DNA from: Cryomorphaceae bacterium
Lineage (GTDB): Bacteria; Bacteroidota; Bacteroidia; Flavobacteriales_D; Sanyastnellaceae
DNA: 64,000 nucleotides
Reading direction: 5' to 3'
NCBI GenBank assembly: GCA_016124575.1
Contig: WGNM01000016.1
Span: 165,478 to 229,477, forward strand
The position numbers and the translations under genes are program-made. Below the pieces are notes generated by a model. That model did no database searches. It was not told the DNA's origin and saw only the letters and a program-made list of their open reading frames with translations. Positions 54,285 through 64,000 of the stretch are shown one piece after another. The number at the start of each line of letters is the position of its first letter. Position 1 is the stretch's first letter.

Positions 54285-56369
54285 ATGCCTCATTGTAAGG
54301 ATTGGCTGCGGTGCATCACCCTGTCGATCCTTTTCTTTACTATATCCTGCGAAGCAGAAAAAATGCAACACACAAACGCCCTCATTCACGAAAGCAGTCC
54401 GTACCTGCTTCAACATGCCCACAACCCTGTCGACTGGCACCCTTGGAGCGAGGCCATAATAGAAAAGGCTCAAAAAGAAAACAAACTCATCTTAGTGAGC
54501 ATCGGTTACAGCGCTTGCCATTGGTGTCATGTCATGGAGCGCGAAACATTCGAAGATGATACCGCTGCAGCGTTGATGAATGAACATTTCATTTGCATTA
54601 AAGTCGACAGAGAAGAACGTCCTGACCTCGACCAAGTGTATATGAGTGCCGTTCAACTTATGTCGGGACAAGGTGGATGGCCATTGAATTGTTTCACATT
54701 ACCTGACGGACGTCCCATTTACGGCGGCACATACTTCAAGCGCGACCAATGGATGGAGGTGCTTCGATCACTTTCTGAACTGTATACCAACGACCGCGCA
54801 AAAGTTGAAGAATATGCAAATCGCCTAACAGAAGGCGTGCAGATGTCGGAACTTGTTGTCCGCGACTCAGAAGCATCCGATTTATCGGCTGAAAACCTAA
54901 AAAACCTCGTTGAAAGATGGAAGTCGCAATGGGATTTGAACGAAGGAGGGCCCAACAGAGCACCAAAATTTCCGCTACCGAACAACTACAAGTTTTTAAT
55001 GCAATATGCGGCTTTAAGTGATGATGGCGCAAGCAACACACACTTGGAGTTGACGCTCGACAAGATGGCTCAAGGCGGCATTTACGACCAACTTGGTGGT
55101 GGCTTCTCACGATACTCCACCGATGCAATGTGGAAAGTACCGCACTTCGAAAAGATGCTGTATGACAATGCCCAATTGGTCAGTTTATACTGCGACGGGT
55201 ATAAGAAATTCAAGAAGTCAGACTACAAATGGATTGTTGAACAAACACTTGCCTTTGTTGAAAGAGAAATGCAATCAAGTGAAGGCTTGTTCTTCAGCGC
55301 CCTCGATGCCGATAGCGAAGGTGAAGAAGGCAAGTTTTATGTCTGGAAAAAAGCAGAATTGACAAGTCTACTAGGCGAAAATTACGGTCTGTTTGCCGAG
55401 CAGTTCGAAATCGACGGCTTGGCGCATTGGGAGTTTGGAAACAACATCCTCCTGCGCAGAAGCAGTTTTGAAGCATTTGCAAAGCAACACAACATTGAAG
55501 AAACAAAGTGGTTTGAAGAATTAAAAGCAGATTTCGAAACACTGATGCACGCCCGTGAATTGCGAATTCGTCCAGGAACGGATGATAAAATTCTGACTTC
55601 TTGGAATGCCATGATGATTGAAGGCTATGCAGACGCCTATCGCACGTTCAACAATGCTGATTATTTAAACATTGCTACAAAAGCCATGGAGCAACTGCTT
55701 TTTAATTGCAGCGGTAGCGATGGCAGACTGTTTCACACCTATAAGAATGGGACTGCAAAAGTAAATGGCTATTTGGAAGATTATGCCTTCACCATTCAAG
55801 CGCTGATAGCATTGTATCAATCTTCATTCAACGAACGGTGGCTAGAAGAGGCCATGCGACTCAATGCGTATGCTTCGAAACATTTTTACGACGAGCAAAC
55901 AGGTATGTATTGGTTCACATCTGACCTTGATCCCGCGCTGATAGCCAGAAAGCAAGAGAACAGCGACAACGTAATTCCGGCTTCAAACTCAACAATGGCG
56001 AAGAATCTGTTCATTCTCGGCCATTACTACGCAGATGAAGCCATGATTGAGACAGCCAAGCAAATGCTTGTGAATGTTGCTGCCAACTGGGATTACTTGC
56101 CAAGCTTCACCAACTGGGCATCACTTCATTTATGGTACACTCATCCGATGCGAGAGGTTGCCATAACAGGCAAAGAAAGTTTGGCTTATGCGAGGGAAAT
56201 AGACCAACACTATTTACCGAATATCATGTTATTGGGTGGCGAAAGTGGAAAACTCCCATTGCTTGAAGGCAAACAAGGAGCGCAAACTACCATCTTTGTC
56301 TGTGAAAATAAATCCTGCCAACGCCCCGTTACCAAACCGGAAGATGCGATACACCAGCTTACTCATTAG
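54285..56369 (+). CDS. Thioredoxin-fold DUF255 (YyaL/SSP411-type) protein with lipoprotein-like N-terminus
   Basis: This 694-residue protein has the conserved layout of the DUF255/YyaL family: an N-terminal thioredoxin-like domain with [17 protein letters not shown] (Cys78 and Cys81) and [21 protein letters not shown], and a long (alpha/alpha)6-barrel-like domain ([45 protein letters not shown]). The biochemical role of the family is not established. Unlike most members it starts with a hydrophobic segment and a cysteine ([12 protein letters not shown], Cys22), suggesting export as a lipoprotein. ATG 54285 is used; a TTG at 54273 would add four residues. The 3' end overlaps the next gene by 26 bases. 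Confidence 0.9.
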   Translation: MPHCKDWLRCITLSILFFTISCEAEKMQHTNALIHESSPYLLQHAHNPVDWHPWSEAIIEKAQKENKLILVSIGYSACHWCHVMERETFEDDTAAALMNEHFICIKVDREERPDLDQVYMSAVQLMSGQGGWPLNCFTLPDGRPIYGGTYFKRDQWMEVLRSLSELYTNDRAKVEEYANRLTEGVQMSELVVRDSEASDLSAENLKNLVERWKSQWDLNEGGPNRAPKFPLPNNYKFLMQYAALSDDGASNTHLELTLDKMAQGGIYDQLGGGFSRYSTDAMWKVPHFEKMLYDNAQLVSLYCDGYKKFKKSDYKWIVEQTLAFVEREMQSSEGLFFSALDADSEGEEGKFYVWKKAELTSLLGENYGLFAEQFEIDGLAHWEFGNNILLRRSSFEAFAKQHNIEETKWFEELKADFETLMHARELRIRPGTDDKILTSWNAMMIEGYADAYRTFNNADYLNIATKAMEQLLFNCSGSDGRLFHTYKNGTAKVNGYLEDYAFTIQALIALYQSSFNERWLEEAMRLNAYASKHFYDEQTGMYWFTSDLDPALIARKQENSDNVIPASNSTMAKNLFILGHYYADEAMIETAKQMLVNVAANWDYLPSFTNWASLHLWYTHPMREVAITGKESLAYAREIDQHYLPNIMLLGGESGKLPLLEGKQGAQTTIFVCENKSCQRPVTKPEDAIHQLTH

Positions 56370-57195
56370 TTTAATTTTTTGCTCAACCGTTTATGGTCAG
56401 CAGCTTAAATCGGGCGAAAGCGCAGTCGATTTTCTTGAAATGCCGTTTCAGGAAAAGTTCATACGCTTAAATCACATCGAAACAATCAGCATTGATGAGC
56501 AAGAAAAGCGGACAGGTCAACCCATTCGCTCGTTGAATAAAACACGCACCTATCACTTCAACAGCGCTGGTATCTGCGAGGAAATCTTAACAGCTTCATT
56601 GCTATGGGGGCGCCGAGACACCATTCTCGAGTCGTATGGCATACACAGTTTGTTTAAGACATACGAACGAAAAGATCAGCGCGGAGCTTACCGCGAAACG
56701 TTAGAGCAACGGGGCGACACACTTCATGTTTGCAGATTCAGAAACGACGGAAGTCAGGAGCAAGACACCTGGATCTCATGCGAATACGTCACCAATGAAC
56801 GACAATCCAACCGCCTCATTCAAACCATTTACAACGAAGATCGCAAACCCTATCTTTCTGTCACCAAAACCTTTGGTGAAGGAGATTTTCTTCAAGAAGA
56901 ACGAGAGCGCTATATCATAAGTGGGAAAGAATCAGTTTCAAACTATACATACAACGAACGCGGATTGCTGGGAAAGAAGGTTAAAAACTCATCAAGCGGA
57001 ATTCAGGAATGGACGTTTACTTATTTAAGCGACGGCATGCTAGAAACTGTATTGTATTCTGAAAACAATGTCCTCATTTGGAGAAGAGAAGTAGTGCACG
57101 ACGGCAGCGGTAAAATTGAAGCCATTTTAACCAGAGATGCGAAGACCGAAACAATTAAAATTGATAAGTTTTCATATACTTTTAACCGACACTAA
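56344..57195 (+). CDS. Exported protein of unknown function
   Basis: This 283-residue protein has a signal peptide ([18 protein letters not shown]) and then a beta-rich region with loosely repeated Y-x-x-N-E-R-G-L and W-x-x-x-Y-L-S-D-G-M-L units ([33 protein letters not shown]), reminiscent of YD-repeat or antitoxin-like periplasmic beta-proteins. I do not recognise a family. The start at 56344 was chosen for the signal peptide; the longer frame begins deep inside the DUF255 gene, which it overlaps by 26 bases. It precedes a small exported basic protein. Confidence 0.65.
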   Translation: MRYTSLLISLIFCSTVYGQQLKSGESAVDFLEMPFQEKFIRLNHIETISIDEQEKRTGQPIRSLNKTRTYHFNSAGICEEILTASLLWGRRDTILESYGIHSLFKTYERKDQRGAYRETLEQRGDTLHVCRFRNDGSQEQDTWISCEYVTNERQSNRLIQTIYNEDRKPYLSVTKTFGEGDFLQEERERYIISGKESVSNYTYNERGLLGKKVKNSSSGIQEWTFTYLSDGMLETVLYSENNVLIWRREVVHDGSGKIEAILTRDAKTETIKIDKFSYTFNRH

Positions 57196-57207
57196 CGTTA
57201 GATAGCT

Positions 57208-57501
57208 ATGAAGAAGTTAATCTCCATTCTAGTTTTAACATTACTAGTAGCAGCACCATTTTCGGCTGATGCACAGCGCGTTAAGCGAACGAAGACAGAT
57301 AAACAGAAACAAGCTCAGATAGATAAGAAGGGCGATAATCGCGCTCAACTAGAAGGTGAACTATCTCAAAAGCAAGAACACCACTTGGCTATTCAAGATA
57401 AGAATACCCGGAAGCGGATGAAAGCCAATCAGAAAAAACAAAAACGCATATCACAAGGCAAGTCTGAACCTTTTTATCGCCGTTGGTTTCGTAAAAAATG
57501 A
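57208..57501 (+). CDS. Small, very basic exported protein
   Basis: This 97-residue protein has a signal peptide (KKLISILVLTLLVAAPFSADAQ) and a mature part of about 75 residues dominated by Lys, Arg and Gln (RVKRTKTDKQKQAQIDKKG, RKRMKANQKKQKRISQGK) ending FYRRWFRKK. It has no cysteines and no recognisable domain. Such a charge profile suggests binding to an acidic partner, for example LPS or surface polysaccharide, or simply disorder; this is inference. It follows the previous gene by 12 bases and is followed by the longest intergenic gap of the window. Confidence 0.7.
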   Translation: MKKLISILVLTLLVAAPFSADAQRVKRTKTDKQKQAQIDKKGDNRAQLEGELSQKQEHHLAIQDKNTRKRMKANQKKQKRISQGKSEPFYRRWFRKK

Positions 57502-57690
57502 AGGCGTTAAGCCCCTTAATACGAACACTTTACACCTAGACGTGTAAACTATTCACCATTTCTTCGCGAATTTAATTAGCAGGATAACCAATCGCTTATC
57601 TATCTTTAGACCGTGTTTGGGTTAAAGAATGCTAAAATTCTTATGGTCTAGTGAATTCCAAATAGGATTCCTGAGACTTTTTTAAGGCTT

Positions 57691-57720
57691 TTGCCTCAGA
57701 AAGGATTATTTCTATCTTTA
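57691..57720 (+). promoter_or_regulatory. Promoter candidate of the TonB-receptor operon
   Basis: In the 259-base gap before the TonB receptor the sequence shows TTG, a 19-base spacer and TATCTTTA, close to the Flavobacterium pattern TTG-N17-23-TAnnTTTG with only the last base off. It lies 40 bases upstream of the ATG. A second TATCTTTA at 57601-57608 lacks a -33 box. The gap also holds two short competing inverted repeats (AGGC/GCCT and CTGAG/CTCAG at about 57670-57698) that overlap the -33 region. Confidence 0.55.
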
Positions 57721-57760
57721 CCCCCGTTTGTTGAGAAATTAGTAATCAAAGCTTAACTGT

Positions 57761-60700
57761 ATGTCGCGTAAGATCTACTTACTGCTCTTGCTTTCTTTGT
57801 TTGTTTCTCCTGTAGTCTACGGACAAGCAGGAGCTGGTACATTGAAAGGCAAAGTGACCGATTCGGAATCGGGTGAACCCCTTCCGTTTGTGAACGTTGT
57901 TGTTTTCTTGAATGGTAACCAAATAACAGGTGCCAACACCGATTTCGATGGGGAGTTCACAATCAAGCCCATCACCCCTGGTACGTATGACGTATTATAC
58001 TCCTATGTTGGTTACAATACCAAACGTATAACAGGTGTTAAAATTGTTTCAAACAAAATACAGTTTGCGAATGCAGCTTTGTCTTCAGGTATTCAACTTG
58101 AAGAGGTAGAGGTTGTTGAGTACTCTGTTCCACTTATCGACCGAGATGGTGGAGCATCGGGAGGTACTGTAACACGTGAAGACATCGACAAGATGCCTGG
58201 TCGAGATGCAGCCAGCCTTGCGACAACAGTTGCGGGTGTTAGTACTGCAGGTACTGGTGGTGAAATCACCATTCGTGGTGCACGTCCAGATGGTACTTGG
58301 GTATACATCGACGGTGTGAAAGTTCGCGGTTCTTCCGCACTTCCTAAGTCGGCAATACAAGAGGTATCGGTTATGACAGGTGGTATCCCAGCAAACATTG
58401 GAGATGCTACAGGAGGTGTAATGAACATCTCTCTTCGTAGTTCATCCTCGAAGTGGTTTGGTGGTTTCGAAGTCATCTCTTCTGGTTTCAAAAGCGGTGA
58501 AACAGCTATCGGACTAGATAAATATGGTTACAACCTTATAGAAGGTGTTGTTTCGGGGCCTATCGCCTTCAAAAAAGATGAAAACGGCGTGAAAGGTGAT
58601 CCCTTGTTAGGATTGTTCGTTTCAGGTAACTACACAAGCCAAGTTGACCCTCGTCCGACTTTCGGTGGTGTATACCGCATGAAAGAAAGTTCTCGTCAAG
58701 GCCTTATTGACAATCCGCTTCGTCAAAACATCTCATCAAATGGTGAAGTGAATGGCGCTTTGTTTAATGCAGACTTTTTAACTGCTGACGACTTCGAAAA
58801 AATCCCAACACGCTTGAACGTAGGCAATCAGTCAGCAAACCTTGTTGCTAAGGTAGACGTGAATACATCTTCTACCATGAGCCTTACCTTCGGTGCAACT
58901 GGTGCTTTCTCTCGAAACCATGGCTTTAGCTACAGCGGCATGCTTGCCAACTCAGAAAACAACATCGAAAACACAAATTTCGACTGGCGTGTATATGGTA
59001 AGTTCTCTCAACGTTTCAACAATGAAGAGGAAGAGGGTGTAGAAGCCAGCAACTTGAAAAATATTTTCTACACGGTGATGGCAGATTATTCTCGAACATT
59101 CAGCCGTTCCCAAGATGATACGCACAAAGACGACTTCATGAAGTATGGCCATGTTGGTAAGTTCGACATATTTCAACAAAACAGCTACGAATTTGATCCT
59201 GCACGCCAAGCCTTTGTTCACGTAGGTTGGGAAGATACGTTGGTGACTTTCGCTCCTTCTACCTATAACCCTGAACTTGCTGCAATCAACAACCAATATT
59301 TCGGGTTGTTTGATTACCAAGAATATGATGCAGACGATCGCGGTCCTTACAGCGGACTTTTGGAAGTTCGTAACGGTAACGCGATCTTGAACGGTCAAAC
59401 ACCACCGTTAACATACCAATTGTGGGACTATTATGGGACGCAAGCCAACAACTACGCATTGACCGATAACAGCCAATTCCGGATTACAGCAGCTGGTTCT
59501 GGAGATATTGGTGATCATGCATTCCAAGTAGGTTTTGAATATGAACAGCGTAAAGACGCTTTCTACTCATTAGCGCCAACAGGATTGTGGACCTTGGCTC
59601 GCTTGTATACAAACAGCCACATCAAACAAATTGATGTCAACGACTCTACTATTACCAATATCGGTACAGACCAATATATAACGTACGACCGTTTGATCGG
59701 TTCAGGTCAGTTCGAATTCGATAGAAATCTTCGAGAAGCATTGGGTCTTAATCCTGATGGTAATGATTTCTTGAATGTTGATGCATTGGACCCTGAGCAA
59801 TTCACCATCGATATGTTCGGTGCTGATGACCTCCTTAACCAAGGTAACAACGTGGTATTGTATAGTGGATACGATGCGCACGGGAAGAAGCAAAACGGAC
59901 GTCCAACCATCGAAGATTTCTTCAATGAAACAAACGATCAAGGTTTCCGAACTCGTCCGATTGGTGCTTATGAGCCAGTGTACATCTCTGGTTACGTTAT
60001 GGATAAATTCACTTTCGACGACATCATCTTCAACGTGGGTGTCCGTATCGACCGTTTTGACGCCAACCAGCCTGTTTTAAAAGATCCATTCGTAATTGGT
60101 GAAGCTTACACTGTAGGGGATATCCAAGGCGATTTGATCAATTCGCTAGACAACAGCATCATTGTACCGTCAAACATCGGTGATGATTATGTTGTGTATG
60201 TAGACGATATCGAAAACCCAACAAACATTGTTGGTTACCGAAATGAAAACACATGGTACAACTCCAACGGTACTGAGATCAGCGATCCTGATTTGATAGC
60301 TTCTACCAACGGTTTCCCTGCTCCTTGGTTGATTGGTGGTGCAGATGCTGAACTAACTTCAGGTGCCTTTAAGGATTACACTCCACAGGTTAATATCATG
60401 CCGCGTATTGCATTCTCGTTTAACATCTCTGACGAAGCAGTATTCTTTGCACACTACGACATCTTGACACAACGTCCAACTGACAATAACCGTTTCTCAC
60501 CAATCGATTATTTGTTTATCAGGGCACGTAACGATTTGATCAACAACCCTGACTTGAAACCTACAAAGACAATTGACTATGAGCTTGGTTTCCAACAGGT
60601 TTTGTCTCGCACATCATCTTTGAAAATCTCTGCTTTCTACCGCGAACTTCGCGACATGATTCAGGTACGTCAGTTTGCTGGTGCTTACCCTCGTCCGTAC

Positions 60701-61444
60701 CGTGCATATGGTAACCTCGATTTCGGAACTGTTAAAGGTCTGACTGTTTCTTACGATCTACGTCGAACCGGAAACGTTCGTTTGAACACGTCTTACACCT
60801 TACAGTTTGCTGATGGTACAGGATCTACTACCACTACAGCATTGGCATTGATCAACGCAGGTTTGCCAAACTTGCGTTCCATCAATCCTTTCAACTACGA
60901 CCAACGTCACCGTATCGTGACAACTTTGGACTATCGTTATGGATCGGGAAAGACTTACAATGGTCCTGTTATCAAAGACAAGCAGATTTTGGCCAATACA
61001 GGTGTTAACTTCATTGCCAACCTTGGTTCTGGAACACCATACACTGCGTCGACTATTCCGACTCCTGTTACAGGCGAAATTTCTCCTAGTACGCAAGGGT
61101 CTATCAACGGTAGCCGTTTGCCATGGCAGTTCACACTTGACATGAACCTTGACCGCAACTTTACTTTAGCGTTTGGTGGAGAAGGCGAAGCTGCTAAGTC
61201 GGTAAATTTGAACGTTTATTTGTGGGTTTCAAACCTATTGAACACACGTAATATCAATGGAGTATATCGCTTCACTGGTGTGTCTGACGATGATGGTTAC
61301 CTTGCAGCTGCGCAATACCAGCCTCTAATCAACTCTCAGAACTCTCCTGCTTCTTTCCGCAATTATTACAGCATGTACGTAGATAATCCTTTTAACCTTG
61401 GCGTTCCAAGAACGGTTCGTTTGGGTGTGAAACTTGACTTCTAA
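57761..61444 (+). CDS. TonB-dependent outer-membrane receptor with carboxypeptidase-regulatory-like domain
   Basis: This 1227-residue protein has a signal peptide (RKIYLLLLLSLFVSPVVYGQ), a carboxypeptidase-regulatory-like domain at about 25-110 (LKGKVTDSESGEPLPFVNVV, YDVLYSYVGYNTKRI), a plug at about 115-230 (VTREDIDKMPGRDAASLAT, EITIRGARPDGTWVYIDGV, GGIPANIGDATGGVMNI) and a large 22-strand-type barrel ending PRTVRLGVKLDF. It should import a large ligand or, in T9SS bacteria, take part in surface display. It lacks an adjacent SusD; instead an unrelated exported protein follows 12 bases later. Codons are strongly biased to GGT, CGT and GCT compared with the glycan cluster, suggesting high expression. 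Confidence 0.93.
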   Translation: MSRKIYLLLLLSLFVSPVVYGQAGAGTLKGKVTDSESGEPLPFVNVVVFLNGNQITGANTDFDGEFTIKPITPGTYDVLYSYVGYNTKRITGVKIVSNKIQFANAALSSGIQLEEVEVVEYSVPLIDRDGGASGGTVTREDIDKMPGRDAASLATTVAGVSTAGTGGEITIRGARPDGTWVYIDGVKVRGSSALPKSAIQEVSVMTGGIPANIGDATGGVMNISLRSSSSKWFGGFEVISSGFKSGETAIGLDKYGYNLIEGVVSGPIAFKKDENGVKGDPLLGLFVSGNYTSQVDPRPTFGGVYRMKESSRQGLIDNPLRQNISSNGEVNGALFNADFLTADDFEKIPTRLNVGNQSANLVAKVDVNTSSTMSLTFGATGAFSRNHGFSYSGMLANSENNIENTNFDWRVYGKFSQRFNNEEEEGVEASNLKNIFYTVMADYSRTFSRSQDDTHKDDFMKYGHVGKFDIFQQNSYEFDPARQAFVHVGWEDTLVTFAPSTYNPELAAINNQYFGLFDYQEYDADDRGPYSGLLEVRNGNAILNGQTPPLTYQLWDYYGTQANNYALTDNSQFRITAAGSGDIGDHAFQVGFEYEQRKDAFYSLAPTGLWTLARLYTNSHIKQIDVNDSTITNIGTDQYITYDRLIGSGQFEFDRNLREALGLNPDGNDFLNVDALDPEQFTIDMFGADDLLNQGNNVVLYSGYDAHGKKQNGRPTIEDFFNETNDQGFRTRPIGAYEPVYISGYVMDKFTFDDIIFNVGVRIDRFDANQPVLKDPFVIGEAYTVGDIQGDLINSLDNSIIVPSNIGDDYVVYVDDIENPTNIVGYRNENTWYNSNGTEISDPDLIASTNGFPAPWLIGGADAELTSGAFKDYTPQVNIMPRIAFSFNISDEAVFFAHYDILTQRPTDNNRFSPIDYLFIRARNDLINNPDLKPTKTIDYELGFQQVLSRTSSLKISAFYRELRDMIQVRQFAGAYPRPYRAYGNLDFGTVKGLTVSYDLRRTGNVRLNTSYTLQFADGTGSTTTTALALINAGLPNLRSINPFNYDQRHRIVTTLDYRYGSGKTYNGPVIKDKQILANTGVNFIANLGSGTPYTASTIPTPVTGEISPSTQGSINGSRLPWQFTLDMNLDRNFTLAFGGEGEAAKSVNLNVYLWVSNLLNTRNINGVYRFTGVSDDDGYLAAAQYQPLINSQNSPASFRNYYSMYVDNPFNLGVPRTVRLGVKLDF

Positions 61445-61456
61445 GGAATATTTAAC

Positions 61457-64000
61457 ATGAACATTAACATTTCAGACACCATGAAGGCAATGAATAAAGG
61501 AATCGCTTTTTTGTTTGCAGTTTTGCTGGGTTTACCTGGTTTTGCATACAAGTATGAAGGTGGGTTGGTTAACTCCAACAATGGTGGTCAAAACACCTCA
61601 ACAGAAAATACACGGGCAGCGCAATGTGCACCAGCTACAGGTATCCGTGATCTTGAATGGAACAATGTACGAGCTCGTATCGAAACAGGTGGTTCTATGT
61701 GGCAAGATCGCGCCAATAGCCGCGCAGCCTACATCGTTCCAGCTTCTGGTGATGTAAGTTCACTATACGCTGGTGCACTTTGGATGGGTGGTATTGCACC
61801 TGACGGACAGCTTAAAATGGCCGCTGTGACTTTCCGTGCGAACGGTAACGACTTTTGGACTGGTCCGCTGACAAACGATGGAACAGCAGAAGTTGATGAA
61901 GTAACGTGTGAGCTGTGGGACAGATTCTTTGTAAGCCAAAGAGCTGATGCACAACGTCACCGTCAGTACTTCGAGTGCTTGGCTGATCCAGATTGTGATC
62001 TTGAAGCGAATGAGTTGACTGGATATACCATTCCTTCTTATTTCTACGATTATCCAGCCCACGGTTCAACTGCTTTGGGTCAAGATTACTATTTGGCACC
62101 TTTCTACGATTACGATTTGAATGGTGCGTATGACCCAAACTCGGGCGACTATCCATTGTACGATTTCTTGCAAGACATAAACTGCGCTGAGCGCCGTCGT
62201 ACTGATCAAGTTCCTCTTTTTGGTGACCAAACGTTCTTTTGGATTTTCAATGACAAAGGAAACGTTCACTCTGAATCTCAAGGTGAACCAATCGGTATGG
62301 AAATTCGCGCGCAAGCTTTTGCCTTCTCTACGCAAGATGAGATCAACAACATGACGTTCTACAATTATGTGATGATCAACCAAGGAACACAAACCTTGGG
62401 TCAGACGTATTTTGGTCAGTGGGTTGATGCCGATTTGGGTACTTCAATTGATGACTTCGTAGGTTGCGATGTTCAACGTGGACTTGGATACTGCTACAAC
62501 GGTGATGCTTTCGATGAGCCAACTACATCTTCTCCGGGATACGGTTTGAATCCACCTGCTGTAGGTGTTGACTTCTTCGAAGGTCCTTATCAAGACTCAG
62601 ATGGTATTGATAACCCACTCACAACGAACTACAGCGATGCAGTTGACTCATTGGGTATCCCTTACCGCGGAATTGGTATCGGATATGGTGATGATGTGAT
62701 AGACAATGAGCGTTTTGGTATGCGTCGATTTGTATACTACAACATTGGTTCTAACCCAATTAATGGAGAACCAACCACCCCTCCTCACTTTTACAACTAC
62801 ATGAATGGTATTTGGAAAAACGGCGATCGCATGACGATTGGTGGCACTGGTGTAGGTGGCGAAATTGTAACTGACTATATGTTTGCTGGAGACACTGACC
62901 CTGCATACTGGGCTACTGGTGCTGTTCCTTATGATTCATGGACAGAACAAGGAGATGGAAACCCTCCTGGTGACCGTCGTTTTATACAAGCTGCTGGTCC
63001 GTTTACACTTGCACCAGGTGACTACAACAACATTACTGTTGGTGTGGTTTGGGCGCGTGCTACTGGCGGTGATCCTTTCGAATCAGTTCGTTTGGTGCAG
63101 GAAGCAGATGATAAAGCGCAAGCACTGTTCGATAACTGTTTCGAAATCGTTTCTGGTCCTGATGCACCAGACGTTACAGTTCAAGAATTAGAGAATGAAA
63201 TCATTCTTTACTTGACCAACGATAACTTGGTATCAAATAACTTCAACGAAACTTACCTTCAGTTTGATCCAGGAATTCCAGGAGAATTGGCGGATGGTAC
63301 TCAACTGGATACCCTAACTCGTTCATATACGTTCCAAGGTTATCAAGTTTACCAACTGAAAGATGAATTGGTATCTGTTTCTGACCTGAATGACATTGAT
63401 AAAGCGCGTTTGATCTTCACTACCGATGTCCGTGACGGAGTAACGCAAATCATCAACTACGACCTGGATGTTGATATGGGATTGCCTGTGCCTTCTTTGA
63501 AAGCCAATGGTTCTGATGAAGGTATTCAACACAGCTTCCAAATCAAGCAAGATGCGTTTGCTACTGGTGACAATGCGCTCATCAATCACAAGACCTATTA
63601 CTTCATGGTTTTGGCCTATGGATACAACAACTACCAGATCTACAACCCAGTTTCAGGTAATGGTCAAGACGAACAATACAAGTCGTCTCGTTCTGCCGCT
63701 GGAGGTTCTAAAATCCGCGTATACACTGCCATCCCTCACAAACCATCTCCTGAAGCTGGTGGCACCATTGCCCTTGCTCAATATGGTGACGGTGTGGAAC
63801 TTACACGTTGGGAAGGAAAAGGAAATGGCCTGCTAGATCTTGCCATCACAAAAGCTTCTGAAGATGCTATTTTGGCAAATACTTTCAGTGAGTCGTTGAC
63901 CTATCAAGCCGGACGTGGTCCGGTGGAGGTGAAGGTGGTTGCCCCGCTGCGTGTGCCTGCGGCAGACTTTGAACTTCGCTTGGCTCCAGACAATGCTGAC
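61457..64000 (+). CDS. Large exported protein paired with the TonB receptor (3' partial)
   Basis: The frame is open from ATG 61457 to the end of the window (848 codons), so the gene is cut off at its 3' end. A signal peptide (NKGIAFLFAVLLGLPGFAY) starts within the first 12 residues; ATGs at 61481 and 61490 are alternative starts. The mature protein is acidic and rich in Gly, Asp, Tyr and Asn, with segments such as SSLYAGALWMGGIAPDGQLK, FYDYDLNGAYDPNSGDYP and FFEGPYQDSDGIDNP. It does not look like SusD. This type, often ending in a T9SS sorting domain, is found after TonB receptors in Bacteroidota; the end lies outside the window. Codon bias matches the receptor gene. Confidence 0.85.
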   Translation, partial: MNINISDTMKAMNKGIAFLFAVLLGLPGFAYKYEGGLVNSNNGGQNTSTENTRAAQCAPATGIRDLEWNNVRARIETGGSMWQDRANSRAAYIVPASGDVSSLYAGALWMGGIAPDGQLKMAAVTFRANGNDFWTGPLTNDGTAEVDEVTCELWDRFFVSQRADAQRHRQYFECLADPDCDLEANELTGYTIPSYFYDYPAHGSTALGQDYYLAPFYDYDLNGAYDPNSGDYPLYDFLQDINCAERRRTDQVPLFGDQTFFWIFNDKGNVHSESQGEPIGMEIRAQAFAFSTQDEINNMTFYNYVMINQGTQTLGQTYFGQWVDADLGTSIDDFVGCDVQRGLGYCYNGDAFDEPTTSSPGYGLNPPAVGVDFFEGPYQDSDGIDNPLTTNYSDAVDSLGIPYRGIGIGYGDDVIDNERFGMRRFVYYNIGSNPINGEPTTPPHFYNYMNGIWKNGDRMTIGGTGVGGEIVTDYMFAGDTDPAYWATGAVPYDSWTEQGDGNPPGDRRFIQAAGPFTLAPGDYNNITVGVVWARATGGDPFESVRLVQEADDKAQALFDNCFEIVSGPDAPDVTVQELENEIILYLTNDNLVSNNFNETYLQFDPGIPGELADGTQLDTLTRSYTFQGYQVYQLKDELVSVSDLNDIDKARLIFTTDVRDGVTQIINYDLDVDMGLPVPSLKANGSDEGIQHSFQIKQDAFATGDNALINHKTYYFMVLAYGYNNYQIYNPVSGNGQDEQYKSSRSAAGGSKIRVYTAIPHKPSPEAGGTIALAQYGDGVELTRWEGKGNGLLDLAITKASEDAILANTFSESLTYQAGRGPVEVKVVAPLRVPAADFELRLAPDNAD

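Noticed and set aside
57502..57760. Small RNA or riboswitch in the longest intergenic gap
   Set aside because: Only short inverted repeats (4 to 5 base pairs) are present, with no known riboswitch core recognisable by eye; a promoter explains the region.
61457..64000. SusD/RagB lipoprotein as partner of the TonB receptor
   Set aside because: The N-terminus is a plain signal peptide without lipobox cysteine and the sequence lacks the TPR-like helical pattern of SusD.

Overview
The window is Bacteroidota DNA, most likely from an aerobic member of Flavobacteriales (Cryomorphaceae/Schleiferiaceae-like; this rank is a guess from gene content, no marker gene was compared). The evidence is two secreted proteins with type IX secretion system (T9SS) C-terminal signals, a DUF6089/PorG outer-membrane protein, a carboxypeptidase-regulatory-domain TonB receptor, Bacteroidota-type -7 boxes (TAnnTTTG), scarce Shine-Dalgarno sites and a single RelA/SpoT homologue.

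Region 1 (1-32251) is a surface-polysaccharide cluster of 29 genes, all on the + strand and mostly joined by 4-17 bp overlaps. It holds a flippase (Wzx), a polymerase/ligase-like membrane protein (Wzy), eight or more glycosyltransferases, an acyltransferase-3 membrane protein and a WcaF-like acetyltransferase. The sugar-making part has three modules: (a) class-III aminotransferase, SDR, NeuB, a DUF4910 protein and, further on, NeuA for a nonulosonic (sialic-like) acid; (b) a second, short NeuB-like protein without a SAF domain; (c) HisH-like and HisF-like proteins and a WbpG/PseA-type amidotransferase, followed by Gfo/Idh/MocA oxidoreductase, hexapeptide acetyltransferase and DegT aminotransferase. 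Module (c) parallels the Pseudomonas wbp route to (acet)amidino-substituted 2,3-diamino uronic acids. Two asparagine-synthase-type amidotransferases suggest amidated sugars or aminoacyl amides. A T9SS cargo gene sits inside the cluster. The cluster is cut at its 5' side by the window edge.

Region 2 (32252-36577) starts with an intrinsic terminator, then a minus-strand porG candidate with a good promoter, a nitronate monooxygenase and a 704-residue fibronectin-like T9SS type-B cargo protein.

Region 3 (36603-56369) is mainly housekeeping: guaB; three successive peptidyl-prolyl isomerase-type periplasmic proteins; a MoxR ATPase; a minus-strand pair of membrane proteins (HTTM-like and partner); fumarylacetoacetase; RelA/SpoT; Fur family regulator, STAS protein, purA and an OstA/LptA-like protein; glyA on the minus strand; small unknowns; and a DUF255 thioredoxin-fold lipoprotein.

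Region 4 (56344-64000) has two unknown exported proteins and then a large TonB-dependent receptor with a big exported partner protein that runs off the window. These last two genes use a visibly narrower codon set than the glycan cluster, suggesting high expression.

No stretch longer than 300 bases lacks a gene; the longest gap is 57502-57760 (259 bases), which carries a promoter candidate. I saw no rRNA, tRNA, CRISPR array or insertion sequence.
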